Source: Epiperipatus broadwayi (lineage: Eukaryota; Onychophora; Udeonychophora; Euonychophora; Peripatidae). Taken from it: DNA of 64,000 nucleotides. Of the stretch, positions 44,631 to 57,039 are shown piece by piece. Each line of letters opens with the position of its first letter. Position 1 is the stretch's first letter. Where the stretch lies: positions 3,350,001 to 3,414,000 of the forward strand of contig JAQFVV010012446.1 of the NCBI GenBank assembly GCA_028023455.1. Direction: 5' to 3'. The notes beneath the pieces are model-generated. The model was given only the letters and a program-made list of their open reading frames with translations. It had not been told where the DNA came from and did not search any database. The position numbers and the translations under genes were made by a program.

Positions 44631-45649
44631 TGAAAATTGAAAAAGTATCCTAACAATTCCTACTCCTTTAACACAAAATCTTAAAAAAAACACCTACACA
44701 AACAAAAACAAATCTTAAAAAGTAGGAAATAATTATTTTTTACTATATCTGAAGCATTGGCTATTTCTTTGTTTGGATATTTAATTTTTTCTTCGAGCAT
44801 GCAATTAGAGTTTTGGGTCATATGTTTTAGCAGGTATTATCTTTATTTGAAATATTTAACTAAAAAATGCGGCGCGGAGATCGTAATCTGGACGACTAAC
44901 TAACTAAAAGTTTGTAGTTACTTTCCTTAGATACTTCTAAACGGTGTTTTTGATTTGCACCTGTATTTTGCACTAAATAAAGTTAATATTTTTCAACCAC
45001 TTTTCTTCTCAAAATTCAGAATAGAAATAATCAATGTTTGATTCTAACACTCCTATTTATAACTGCCTAAATTAGTATATCCATGCAAAAGTTTTGGTCT
45101 GAACAAACTTTATTCACTGTACGCGTTTGCTCGATGTGATGCTGGTATGAAAACTTGTAGAGACTTGTATGTAATCATAGAACATTACGAAGCAGATATT
45201 TAAATAATCTTGTGAACCAATAATTATTTGACTTTGTCATATTTTAATAATACGTGGTAAAATTAAGTTTAAATATCAGCAAGAAATACCGTGATAATTC
45301 AAAAAATTTAATAATTTTCAATAAAAAACATTGTAACAAGTTCTATTATCTTTATTTTTAGAAGCTATATTGTAATTTTTGTGATTTGCAAGAATTATAA
45401 TAACAAAATCCAAAACTTAGCATACCTATTCATATAATTATTTCAAATTTAAAATATCTACTTAAAAGTTTACAAAATGCCTGTAATAATGATTTAGGTG
45501 AGTGGACTCCCATTTACATATCGTGGACCCCCAAATTTTTTTGATGCTGACCCAGACCCCCTGAAAGTGGAAATTAACCCTTGAGGGTCGATAATGACCA
45601 CTTTGAAAACACACTGGGCTAAAGAATAAAAATGACTAAGGTTGCATGA

Positions 45650-46060
45650 AAACAGAGATTATCATATCATATATAAACTGAACAGTTTCAGATCTATATA
45701 ATTATGCAAGCAAATAAGCTGGGATTGAAAAAATTAAAAAGTTTTTCAATTTGGGCTTGTAAATTGATAATAAAACAAAAACTAAAAAATGGCTGCTAGA
45801 GGGAAGGTCCGTTAGATCCAAAGAATCCAAGTGCATAGTTTAAAAAAGTTCAAAAACTCCTCACTGATTAAAGCCATAAGCTAGAAACTAGTTTGGGGAT
45901 ATTTGGATTTTTAGAATAGCACTGCATAAAGATTTATTAAGTATTACCATTTGGAATCTATTGATTTGTAAAACCTACTCTAGATGGCCTAAAAGTAATG
46001 AAAAAAATATACCAATGAATGGCAAATTGTAAGTAAAAGTCAGGTGATGGCTTGTAGGTC
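45650..46060 (+). mobile_element. Family A unit, heavily diverged, beside the hAT right end
   Basis: The order of landmarks follows the unit: 'aataagctgggattgaaaaa', 'tggctgctagagggaaggt', 'ccgttagatcc', the ribozyme relic, then 'gatggcctaaaagtaatg'. The ribozyme at 45858-45899 (plus) keeps stem I, GAAA, ACTAGT and the triplet GTT, but its core reads CTGATTA, which loses the essential G. Confidence 0.7.
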
Positions 46061-48100
46061 ATGTGACTATATATTTATTCTTATGTGTTTAAAGAGCGTT
46101 TAGTTAAATGGAAGTTTGAAGTATATCTTATATATATATAAAGTTATAAACAAGATGATTATTTGTCTTTATGCAAATGTAGATTTATTTTTATTTTTAT
46201 AATCATTTTCTTTTTTTTTTTTTTTTGAGATAAAAACTATGATAAATATTTAAAAATTTAATAAAAAATATTTGTTTTTTTTTTTGTTAAAAATATAAAC
46301 AAAGCATTTTCATAATTAAAAAAGTATTGGCTGTTTGTTGCAAAAAAATATTAAGTATCATTATCTATTGTAACCTTTCCCCCCCGCTCCATAATAATAA
46401 CAACATGCCAAGAATATACTAACTATTCCGGATTTTCTTTACTTATTTATTTCCGGTCAATAATAATTAACATTAATAATAATTCCGGGTTATCTAGCTC
46501 AGTCTATCAAACATATTATTATGATTTATATAAAACAATTACTAGCTCAGAATTTTATAAAATCTAGTCATGTCTAGGAAATGAATCAACACAAATATCT
46601 TTTATTATTCCCATGAGACCTGGAGCAATGACAAAGGAACAAGACGAGAGATCATTGAGATACTATCCCAATGGCATAAGAACACTATCCTAAATAATTG
46701 ACTAATAGCATTCCTACGACTTTTAAAACTTTTATCATATCTTAGTATTTTTAAAACAAATTCTAGCTCACATAAATAAATTAATTAAATAAAATAGAGT
46801 TAAATTAATCAAATCATATCAAATCAAATAGATAAATCAATAAGTAAATAAATAATTAAATCTCAGGTTCATAAATTGTAATTAAAACTGATTTCATATT
46901 GCCATAGTAAACTATGATAAGGGAATTTTATGTCATAATTCACTACGTAACGAATAACTAATTAATAAGAACAATGACAATAATAAAATAATATAATCTT
47001 CTTTTCTTTCTAGATGTATTAAATATTTTTGTGGTAACATTTATTAATCCGATAATCAAAAATTATGTGGTAACGTTCGCATATATTTTTACTTAAATAT
47101 TGTGGCAATTAACCCATGACCAATACCTGTTCTACTTATACTTCTTTCATTTTATTATGTAAATAAAACAAAATAAATTATTAAAATTTCTAATATTTAT
47201 TATCCTGTGCAAAATCATAAACATGTTTAATTATAAACGTGCGTTGTGATTTCATGCATTTCATGTGTAGGAAAAAACAACAACCAAGACACAAAGCTTA
47301 CTAATAAAATTTTATAACATTTTATTAACATTATAACAAATAACACTTTGTACATTATTTACAGCGGATATCCCTATTTACTTATCACAAACTTTTATTT
47401 ATACCCGTTGATGTCTTAACATTATTATTATCGAATTTTATTTTACCCTTTTACCATTAATAATTACAAAAGTATTTTACAATATTATTATTATTGGATA
47501 CATGTTTTGAGCTTAGCTGAATACACAAAATTTCTATCCATTAAACTTTTCTATTGACATTATGTCCTTATAATTTCAAAATTATATTTCTATAAGATCT
47601 TTACTTTTATGTAAAATTATACAAAAATTACAAAATTATACTTATTCTTGTTAGTATGGAATCCTACAGAATTTAATCCTTATGATATTTTCATGTTCCT
47701 TTTATTATCAATCATAATATAATTACTGATAAAATTTTGATCCCATCCTTAACTTTATATAGCAATTAACATTATCCACACACTATGTACAAATACACAT
47801 TTTTGTTATACATTTCTTTAACTCATTTTCCAAATAAACATGCAATCTCTTTTACTAAATCTCACGTACAATATTTTAAAATCTTATTATTGTTTTAAAA
47901 CTTAATTCTAAGGTTTTTTCCTTTAAAATTATATCAGTTTAGCAATTGGTTTTAAAATTATATCATATGATTCTTCATCTTTTATAATACTTATACTTTC
48001 ACTTTGGACTTATACAATTCTACTTTACTCTAGTAAATAACTATTCTTACATAACTACTATCTAACTTACTTTCTATCTTATGTATCATTTCTATAAAAT
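46061..48100. other. A+T-rich DNA, no feature recognised
   Basis: Homopolymer-rich throughout. One 'taattaacattaataataat' tract and 'tcaaatcatatcaaatcaaa' repeats occur. No coding signature. Confidence 0.45.
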
Positions 48101-48146
48101 TATCTCCCTGACGATGTATTTTCATGAAATCAAGATAGCGAAGATA
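48101..48146 (+). ncRNA. Hammerhead-like motif (weak candidate)
   Basis: CTGACGA (fits CUGANGA) at 48108-48114, GAAA at 48126-48129, a 3-bp stem III ATC-AA-GAT and the triplet ATA. TATCT (48101) can pair with AGATA (48142) as outer stem I across an internal loop. Stem II is poor (two pairs with a bulge). Confidence 0.3.
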
Positions 48147-51084
48147 TAGATGCGTTGGATCAAAATAAACAAGATATTATCCTTTATAAAACTTTGACAA
48201 TCATGGCACAGTGAATTTAAGGACGCCATAGAGGAGTGACTTTTATCTGTCTATCTGCCTCTAGTATTGGAAGGATGCTAAAGCTATTTCTTCAGCTTCA
48301 TCACATCAGAAAGTTTCAAAGATATGTAAAAACACTGTCCAGAATATATGTGCTCAGTTATAGGGCGAAGTTATCTATACTGAAGTCACACAAATAATTA
48401 TGATCCACATATTTCATTCCTTATAGTTTAATAAAACATCCTCTTGGTTTCCTTTGACATCAGTACTCCCAAGTCACTATCTGATTGATTTCTTCAGATT
48501 CATCTCTTCATTACATCGACAAATTCTCTGTCTACCTTGCTAATAATAATAAAATTCATTTTTATTCAACTATACAGCTATTCTTAAGAAAATTCTTTAC
48601 TATACTTCTCGTATATTTCTATCTCTACTGTTCTAAACTATTTGAATATTTTCAATATAAAACTCAAAAGAATCACATAATTAATATGCTACTTATTATT
48701 AATCATTTTTAGATTATTTATTGCATGCACATTTTAAAATTTTACTACTCTCTTAAATATATGTTTGATGTTGGATAAATGTGTACTTATAACTTTTAAC
48801 ATCTTTCATACTTCATTCATTAATAGATGACCTATAAAAAAAATATATTACATATTACCAATAATATTAAAATTACCAACGATCTCTATCCTCTGGATCG
48901 TATTTGTAAACTTCTCCATTCCAGGACTTCTAGTAGGTATTTAAAATTTTCCATACACACATTTTTATTTATACTAATATTTCTCTCATTCCATTAGCTC
49001 GTATATTTAAATATAATTATTATAAAATTTATGTTTATATGTTTCCCTAAGCTAATTCAAATTTTATACTTTAAATACAATAAAAAAAAAAAAAATTAAA
49101 ACTATATTTACGATACAGCTTTGTTGGACTCGCTTGGAAAATCGTTCATTGCAAAGCTAAAAAAAAAAATTATATTTTATTTTCTTCAGTCACTTAATGT
49201 TCTAATTTAAACTTTTAATTCTGTTTATTAATTCTTCTTGGACGATGATTCTTAATTTTCTTCATCTTTTTCCACTTATTCTTGAGATCTCCTTTACATA
49301 GTCTGCTAGCTTTTTCCCCCCGCGCGCTTGGTTTTCCCTCGATGCATCTTGTACTTTATTTTAAAAATTCAATAAATTTTTCTTTATTTCCATGGATCCA
49401 TTTTCCTCATTTTAGTGATTAATTATATCTGTTTAAAATAATATTCTTTCCATTTAATATCTTTTCCTTTTTTCTATGATGAGATAAAAATCCAAGTTCC
49501 TCTTAATAAATTCATATAGCACTTTATGCAGGACTATGCCTTTTCTTCTATTTTAAATTTTTAAAAACTATATTTTTTAAATAATGTTTCCTTTAATATA
49601 ACATATTTTTCTTCCTCATTCTTTTTCTATATACTTGAACGCTTATTATGATTTTTCTCATAGAGAAATATGACTTAGTTTTAAATACTTATAAAACAAA
49701 TGTTCGTCATAGGATTCTCTCGATAGCAAATAGTTTCTTTCTTATATTTTCACACAGCATCTTCTTTGTATTTTTCCAAGTTATAAGATTTAATTTCTGG
49801 TTGAGCACAAATAATACAAAACTTATACAATTTTCACTCATTTTTCTTTCAATAATTATTTCAATTATTATTCTTGGTATTTCCATTTTATTGTAGGCTG
49901 AATGGTCAAATTTGATTAAATCCACTGGTAAGATCACGTAGAAATTAGCAAATCATCTTTCTGGATACAAAATTATTTTATCTGTTCAAGACTAACTTTA
50001 GAATAATTATTAATTTATAAATTTATATTACTTTTTTTTTCAGCTTCGATGTTACAAGCAATTCAAAAAGGTTACCTTCCTCTTCAACTTTCACATTCCA
50101 TCTCCCGCTTCTGTTTTTTTTTTAGATTTTTTTCTTGCCAATTTAAATCCGTTGATTGGTCAATATTTGTTTTTAGCGCGAACAATATTAGTCATTCTAT
50201 TTTGGATGATAAATTGTACTTTTTAAATAAATATTTATGACGTAATGTCTGGAATATTACTTTAACTTAATATTATTAAATTTAATCATAGTTTGATAAA
50301 ATTATTATTTGATCTTTAAAATAATTATTAAGACAATCTATAATATTTTAAACTTTAATTTTTATGATAGATGACAATTATATCTAGTTTTAAATTCACA
50401 AACTTTATTATTATTTACCAAGTGTGTGTGTGCGTGAAAGCATGTAATATACGATCACGTGTCTATTAACTTTACGGTTTAAATTACCAAAACTAATGTA
50501 TTTTCTAAATTTTGAAAAATAAATTGAAACTTATAGGACTAAATATAATTCTCACCATCCCGAAGCTTATTAATAAAAATATACCCTATTAATTTTGACT
50601 AATTATAATATTATCTTTCATTTATTTAAACTATTAATTCTGAAAATATTATATTCTAATCATTACTATAATTTTAACTGTCTATAGCTGTGTTATTTTG
50701 TATGGCCAGCTTTCACAACCATAAGCAATGATATTAAAACTTTATTTAACTGTTTACTTTTTTTTTAAAATACTTTATTATACTATGATATACTAGGTAT
50801 TCTAGCTTAAAATTGTATTACAAATCTTTTAGTACTTTTATATCACTTAAATATAACTTAAAATTTAAAATTTTTTTCATAATTGACCTTTCTACCCTAC
50901 CTATGATCTACAGACAAGGGCACACTATATATTAAAATGGTATGTGTGAATGCATGCTTGCTATAAAATTTCATTTTATTATCTTTATTTAGTATTATTT
51001 TACTTTTAAAAACACTTAGTTATGTTATTAATACACTGTACAGGCTTACACCTGCACCTACAGATATGTATGTAATATATGAGG
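48147..51084. other. A+T-rich DNA, no feature recognised
   Basis: The open frames at 48485, 49648 and 50049 (plus) and 49707 (minus) are A/T-rich, hydrophobic and free of motifs. Confidence 0.45.
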
Positions 51085-51268
51085 GATTCGAACTCAGACT
51101 TTCACACAACCCTCAACTCTCCAAGCCATCTCATATTGCTGAACCACCTGATCACACACATGTTGAAAAGATAAATAATCACCAATATGTGTGATCAGGT
51201 GGGTCAGCAATATGAGATGGCTTGGAGAGTTGAGGATTGTGTGGAAGTCTGAGTTCGAATCCCTTATA
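51085..51268. mobile_element. Family B foldback lacking the ribozyme core
   Basis: The tRNA-like part is present twice in inverted order: 'gggattcgaactcagacttt' to 'gatcacacacatg' at the left, 'tgtgatcaggtgggtcagca' to 'gagttcgaatccct' at the right. The two arms meet at 'aatcaccaatatg', the 3' flank of the hammerhead. The box-B-like GAGTTCGAATCCC is the best preserved of the family. Confidence 0.85.
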
Positions 51269-51424
51269 TATTAGTTATGTTATATAAATGCTAATTAAAT
51301 ATATTTATTTGTTCTTTTTTGATCTTGAAAATTTTCAACCAAATAACTCAAATCTATTCAAAAATTTTATCAAGTGATACAGTGCTTATTAAAGTTTAAG
51401 GTATAGTTTTATGCCCTCTATGGT

Positions 51425-51600
51425 TTAGTGCAGTGGCCAAATGTCAGTCTCCAGAGATCAAAGTTCATGGATGTTTGATCAACTCTGACTCTAGAGGTCA
51501 AAGTTCATGTTGATCTCAACTCTGTCACTTTGAGTGCTTGAACTTCATATGAATCCATGGGCAATAAATCTTTCAGTTGTTCTTATAGCTTTGTGTTAGA
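51425..51600 (+). mobile_element. tRNA-derived SINE (family E) with internal duplication
   Basis: The head TTTAGTGCAGTGGCCAAATG is followed by a partial tandem duplication: 'gatcaaagttcatggatg' and later 'ggtcaaagttcatgttgat'. The tail 'ttcatatgaatccatgggc' then 'aataaatc' is the family tail. Confidence 0.55.
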
Positions 51601-51615
51601 ATAAATTATACTATG

Positions 51616-51715
51616 AGGATGGTAGGCAGCGGCAAACTCCTGTTGATGATGATTAAGTATTATCACTTAATTATAGTATTTTGTTGTGCCAACTAACTCA
51701 ACTTGTCTTCATAAA
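51616..51715 (+). repeat. Dispersed repeat shared with 36251-36350
   Basis: See 36251-36350. Confidence 0.5.
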
Positions 51716-53407
51716 TAATAAAATGAACAGTATTTCTCTAATTATTTTCTTTTATTAATTATTATTACAAAAGTAAGCCATATTACATTTTATAATAAGG
51801 TCACGGCCATTTTTCTGTCTCCGAGCAATATAATCATGTTTATTAACTCTTTGCATGATTGATTCATTTAAAAATGAAGTGGCTTGATGTCACTCTAAAT
51901 CGGTCACTTTTCATACTACGATTACGATTTTGTGCTTGTTTTAAAGAGTAAAAAAAGTTCTGTAAGATGCTGCCCTCTCTTGAATTATTTTACAAGTAAA
52001 AAATCAATAAAAATGACATTATATGTCAATCAAAGAAAAAATAACGCCTCTTCTTAAATCTTATTGGCTTAAATCTGATTGTCAACAAAGAAAATGGCTG
52101 CCAAAAAGTAAAGAGTTACGATCTGTTTTTGTTTTATTTTGAAAATGATAAACGAATGTTTTTGACCATTTTAACTGTATTTTTTGACAAATTATAAATT
52201 ATTTTGATAAAATATGCTAAAAATAAATATTATTTTAGAAAAATAGTTAAGATTTTAGCAAGAATTATTTATTTATTGCAACATACTTATCGCAACTTAA
52301 AAGTGGGAAGAAATCATGACGTCAGCAAATCTTTTTGGTTGGCGAGTGACATTCCTTTTAATTTCAGCCACTATCAAATATTTTTCTAATTATAAATCAA
52401 AAACTTTCGTTCACTTTCATAATCTGACAAATTATTAATATACTTTTTACAAACGAAACTAAAGTGAATATAATATTAAAAGATGAATATATTTTGACAA
52501 TTGACTTTGTTAATTGACACTTCAGTTTGTGAATTGGCCAATTAAAAGTTTTGAGTTTTACCTCATTCGGCCAATAATATAATTAGCGGTTAAAAGGTTA
52601 ATGATGTTTCTTTGGCCTACATTGAAAGCACACACATTTTATTATTCTTTCTGAATTTCACTTAATAAAATGTTTTCTAAGCATAAGGCTAAAAGTTTGA
52701 TGAAATTTAAGAAAATTCTTAAAGTATCTTTTTTAAGCAATAAAATGAAAGTTATAGATTTAGTAGTGACAGAAAAACAACTATAAATTATTCTTATATT
52801 GTATCTCAAGCTTTTGAAGAGTTTAAATGAGAATACAAAATAAGTAATGATAAGTACAATTGACTTTATAGATTTCAAAGTCAAAGCAGTTAAAAAAATT
52901 GTCAAAGAAAAAGTATTTTATCTGTAACATTTAATTATGATAAAAGTCTAACAATTTACTATTTTATTTTTAAAAAAATAAAGATACAATACAATAAGTT
53001 TGTCATTCTTTTTATTTTTTGAGTGTCGCAAATGAAAGTACACATACACAGTAAATGTATACGTAAATGTACTCTTTTGATTTATTATTAATAACTACAT
53101 TATTATTATTATTTTAATTTTATTTTTACTATTATCTTAATTTATATATGCATACTATACAAAAAATAGTTTGTTAAATTATCTGTATAACTTATTTAAC
53201 ATGAATTAAAATGCACTAAAATGAAATCAAGTTTTGAAATTGCATTGGTTAAATTACAATAAATTTAATTTAATTTACCATGGAATGAAATTGATTTCTG
53301 AAAATACTAAGTTAAGTATTACTACAACAATACTCAAATGATATATCTGAATTTAAATAAGCACAGATAAATTCAAATAAAAATTGAAAGTTACTTAAAA
53401 TAATGGA
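51716..53407. other. No gene recognised
   Basis: The open frames at 52204 (plus) and 52642 (minus) are motif-free. No repeat boundaries are seen. Confidence 0.45.
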
Positions 53408-53409
53408 TA

Positions 53410-54057
53410 CTTGTGAGTTTCAAGTAAACCAAGTTGGCACCCTACACTTTTGATAAATGTACAGTTCCGAGAGCCTATAATCTACCAGATGTGTTAGTTG
53501 TTATATTAAACCAAAATTAATAATTTGAATGTTAAATTTAAAAAAAGGAATAAAGTTTGATAAATTTACCTATATTACAACATGGGAAGCGACTAGACAC
53601 TCTTAATACTGGCGTACTTTGGGTCACCTTAGCATGTTTATTTTTGTCATCCATTTTTTTTTGATAAATTGTCATAATGATAAAAATTTTGGATCTTCCT
53701 GTCACAGAACATGATGCAATAGACTATTTCCAAAGGTACAGGATCCTGCTCTCACAAAAAGTGTGCATTAATGATCACGATATGATTGCATGCCACCAAC
53801 ATGAATAAAGTGTAAATATTTTATTTATGTATTTTTTTCATTTTTTTGTTAATAAGTTAATCCAAAAAATAAATAAAAATAAACTGTAAATATTATTAAT
53901 GATTTCTTTTTTAAAAAAAATAACAGTAATAAAAAGTAAAATGTAAATTTACATTTCCTAGTGGGCATTTTTATGTAAAAAATTTTTTGGGGCCCCAAAA
54001 ACTGTAGATTTATCAAAAATATGGGCTGCCATCTTGGTTTACATGAAAACTCACAAG
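53410..54057. mobile_element. Non-autonomous TIR element flanked by TA
   Basis: The ends are ~55-bp inverted repeats. The left has CTTGTGAGTTTCAAGTAAAC, 'caagttggcaccc' and 'ttttgataaatgtacag'; the right complement has CTTGTGAGTTTTCATGTAAA, 'caagatggcagccc' and 'ttttgataaatctacag'. TA flanks both sides (53408-53409, 54058-54059). Its TIRs differ from those of the element at 3083-4058. It has no coding capacity. Confidence 0.8.
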
Positions 54058-54164
54058 TAGCAAAATGTAATAAATACAATATATTATGGAAGAAGTTAGA
54101 GCACAACAAATAAAATATTAGAAAGAAGATGGAGAAGTCTAAATTGCATAGAAGCTAAAAATAC

Positions 54165-54680
54165 TTATTGTAACCTAGTGAAAAGGTATTGGTTCTTTGT
54201 CCAAGTTGACTGCAGTGCCATCACTAAGTCAACACATCTTCGGTAGTGACATAGTTTAGCTATTTACCATAAAAATTTTAGATTGATAACATATCTGAAT
54301 CATGATTAATGACATGCTATGTAACAGTTCCTGTTCATATCTTCACAGATCTTTTTAATGCTCTTCCTGCTGTCATGAAATTTTGCATTTGAAAACATTC
54401 TCATGACTCAAGGTTTCTTTGCCTCATATACTTTAGATTATTTCAAATGTTTTATCCAATTTAACACAATTTGTTGTTAGTCTGTTGTCATTGGTTAAGG
54501 TCTGAACATACTGGCTCTTTACATGTTGTAACTGGGATTGAGACTTCAACTTTCTACCTGTCTTTAAATACACCATGTGTTCCAGTGAAAAGATATTTGG
54601 TTTTTTTTCCAAGATATCTGCAGTGCCAGCTGTGGGTCATATGTTACTTAGTGACATAATTAACCTCTTCATTCATTATA
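54165..54680 (+). repeat. Two diverged direct repeats ~410 bp apart
   Basis: 'agtgaaaaggtattggttct' then 'gactgcagtgccatcac' (54178-54236) corresponds to 'agtgaaaagatatttggttt' then 'tctgcagtgccagctg' (54585-54640). The class is unknown. Confidence 0.5.
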
Positions 54681-54711
54681 CTGAATGTTTACTATAGTAA
54701 ATAGTGACCTA

Positions 54712-55360
54712 GGATTTTCAGTCTATATCCATACTGTACTCCAACCCAAACAACCGATTCCCATGACCATACACATGTGAAAAATATAAATGATCCCCAA
54801 TATACATATTTCATGCTGAACCAGCCCTCATCAGTTGGCCCAGATCATAACCTCCCACACTTATATACTGTCAGTGCTCAGCTTATATTATGATAGCAAT
54901 TCCTTTATCTTTAATGGACAGGCTTCGAACTTCTCATCCCTCCAACAATTCAATTGCCCATTTCATTGAAATTTAATGATGAATGCTCAAAGCCCTTGGT
55001 GGATTTGATCTTGTAATCATGCCCACTTAGATATTATGTCAATCTACTAAGAACTTTGAGCATTCCATCGTAAGTTTTCAATGAAATGGATGGTTGAATT
55101 GTTGGAGGGGTGAGAAGTTTGAAGCCTATCCATTAAAGATTAAGGAATTGTTATATTAATATAAACTGAGCAGTGATTGTGTATGCGTGTGAGAGATTAT
55201 GATCTGGTCCAACTAGTTAGTGTTGATTCAGCATGAAATACATATACTGTGGATCATTTATACTTTTCACATGTGTATGGTCATGTGTATTGGTTGTTTG
55301 GGATGGAATGGAGTATGAAGAAGACTGAAAATCCTAGCTTCAAATCTCTCTATGTGTATC
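54712..55360. mobile_element. Family B inverted pair, second example
   Basis: The left unit (minus) has its hammerhead at 54792-54846, the right unit (plus) a decayed one at 55200-55255. The leaders face each other: 'cattaaagattaagg' and its complement at 54905-54925. The outer ends carry diverged tRNA-like segments ('gactgaaaatcctagc' against 'ctaggattttcagtc'). Confidence 0.8.
54792..54846 (-). ncRNA. Type I hammerhead ribozyme, family B
   Basis: Outer stem I GATC/GATC and inner CCAA/TTGG are preserved. CTGATGA, stem II GGGCT/AGCAT with one mismatch, GAAA, stem III ATAT/GTAT and the triplet ATA are all present. The core is intact. Confidence 0.8.
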
Positions 55361-55429
55361 TCGATTATGAGTTACAACATGAAATGTGCTTCATATGTTA
55401 ATTCACAATGGAACAAGGTGCTAATATCA

Positions 55430-55615
55430 AATTTTGTTTTAAATTGGACAAAGCTGGTTTTAAACATTTAAGATGATTTAGACTGTTTTGTGACAGTAGT
55501 ACCATGAGTTATAAGAATGTTTTCAAGTGGTTTGCAAGATTTTGTGATATCAAGGAGAATATTGAAAATGGTCTACAAAAATACATAACCACACTCTCAC
55601 ACTTCATTTTACAAT
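55430..55615 (+). pseudogene. mariner transposase N-terminal remnant
   Basis: FKLDKAGFKHL, a stop, then FRLFCDSSTMSYKNVFKWFA and RFCDIKENIENGLQKY. This follows the mariner DNA-binding domain pattern (AYGD..MSR..VFEW..RF..GREDVED). I did not identify TIRs. A related fragment is at 26499-26690. Confidence 0.55.
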
Positions 55616-56039
55616 TGATGATCTAGACATGATAACACCATACAATCATTGCAGTGAATATCTAAACTACGTTACTTTGTAACACATGCATTAATTTAGA
55701 AATGGTGCTATAAGCACTATGGAGAAACAATTACTTTGGGACGACTATGTAGGTTGGGGGGGGGGTAAAAGAACATGTAATATAAATATTTGACATAGAC
55801 TAATATATAGAAACACATTAAGGAATTTGGCAGAGTGAATGGGGTTAATTTGTTGTGAGCATTGGAAAAGAAAGACATACTTTGAAAGGAAATGGATTCA
55901 TTAAGAAAGTTGTTTAGGAATTAAAATATATTTATGAAATAGTGTTATAGAAGTGATTATATATACATATAAGAATTGAGTTGATAAATAAATAATGCTT
56001 TGATATGAATGGAATTTAGCACTGGGGGAGGGAATTAGA

Positions 56040-56300
56040 AGGGTTTAATACATCAGTTGTGCTGATGCAGCACTACTTGAATGTAATGAGAATGAATCTC
56101 TGTGAATGTTGTGTAGAATTGGGACAGGTTGTAATAAGTTTGGAATAAAAATAAGTGCACAGAAAAAACTGAGGTATGATAAGAGTTTAGTACTTATAAA
56201 ATTTTGGGGAATTATTTAATAGGTGGCGGAAGTAGCCATAAAAAAATAGATAGGATTATTGAAGTAAACAGGCTCCGCATCCTTTAAAGTTAGAGGGAAT
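56040..56300 (+). pseudogene. LINE reverse transcriptase remnant (motif C region)
   Basis: One frame reads ADAALLECNENESL; another gives the following 'NKFGIKISAQK'-like and 'IDRIIEVNRL'-like pieces. This is the sequence that normally follows CADDAALL in a common animal LINE type. One Asp of the ADD box is missing. It is short and has stops. Confidence 0.55.
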
Positions 56301-56379
56301 TTGGAGAGTAGCTTTATATGGGAAAAATCTTTGATACTAATTATAAAACTTGATTTCTCTGGAAGATTCTAATCTTTGT

Positions 56380-56480
56380 TCTTCATTAGTGCAGTGGTAA
56401 AGTGTCCGCCTCTGGAGTATAATTTTGTTTTGGTATCCTGTACTTAAACTTATTATGAATACCCAAACAATAAAGCAATT
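56380..56480 (+). mobile_element. tRNA-derived SINE (family E)
   Basis: Box A-like ATTAGTGCAGTGGTAAAGTG is followed by TCCGCCTCTGGAGT, a weak box B-like TTGGTATCC, and the tail 'tattatgaatacccaaac' then 'aataaagc'. Confidence 0.65.
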
Positions 56481-56565
56481 CGATTATTATTAATTTTTAT
56501 TAGTTGTATGGGTAGTAAAAATAATAACCATTTTGAAAGGCTTCTGGATGAATAGTAGTATTTTA

Positions 56566-56876
56566 TTAAACTATTAAACATCACATGATCAGCACCCCCC
56601 CCCTATGCTTACATAAGCTGCTTATAGCAAACAAAACTCCATACAGCAGTGCCACCTATTGCAAGCCAGAATAATTTATGGATGCACAAAGGTTTGTGCC
56701 TAAAATTCTCTTCTAGTGCTTACTCATCCAATATCCCCAGACTAGTTTCTGGCTTGTGGCCTTCATCAGTGAAGAGCTTTGGATCTGAGAGCACTGCATC
56801 TACTTCATGCATCCATTGATTACTCTGGCTTGCACTGGGTAGAACTACTGTATATAGAGTTTTGTGTCTGTTATAA
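56566..56876. mobile_element. Family A insertion with 10-bp target duplication
   Basis: TAGTATTTTA flanks the insert at 56556-56565 and 56877-56886. Inside, a forward partial unit with its ribozyme is joined to an inverted stub ('catccattgattactctgg' to 'agagttttgtg'). A run of C interrupts it near 56597. Confidence 0.8.
56734..56775 (-). ncRNA. Type I hammerhead ribozyme, family A (dispersed copy)
   Basis: Stem I TCTTCA/TGGGGA, core CTGATGA, stem II GGC/GCC, GAAA, palindrome ACTAGT and triplet GTC are all preserved. Confidence 0.85.
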
Positions 56877-57039
56877 TAGTATTTTACATTGGTTAATTTT
56901 AGTTAATATAGTTTTATTTTGGATGTATATTTCATATTAAAAATGATTTTATGAATTGATATATTTTTTAGTGCAGAATTGTATTTTTTATTAAAAAGCA
57001 ACATAATATTTATTATTTTCTATTGATTCTAAGGACACA

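Larger units (their letters stand above)
38435..45616 (-). mobile_element. Decayed hAT transposon, complete end to end, with nested insertions
   Basis: The left end CAGAGGTCTCCAAAC and the right end (complement CAGTGTGTTTTCAAA) are hAT-type CAG termini. The subterminal regions are also inverted: TAGACCCCCTGCC near the left, GGGGGTCTGG on the complement near the right. The flanking octamers GATTAAAA (38427-38434) and GGCTAAAG (45617-45624) match at five of eight bases, as expected of an old target duplication. The transposase lies on the minus strand at 39340-40891. Removing the 3.65-kb family A insertion leaves about 3.5 kb, a normal hAT length. Confidence 0.85.

Noticed and set aside
49648-49937. 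Overlapping hydrophobic open frames on both strands as membrane proteins
   Set aside because: They result from T-rich sequence coding for Phe, Ile and Leu. There is no signal for translation, and both strands give similar-length frames.
55200-55255. Active hammerhead in the right-hand family B unit
   Set aside because: The core reads CTAGTTA instead of CTGATGA. It is a relic only.
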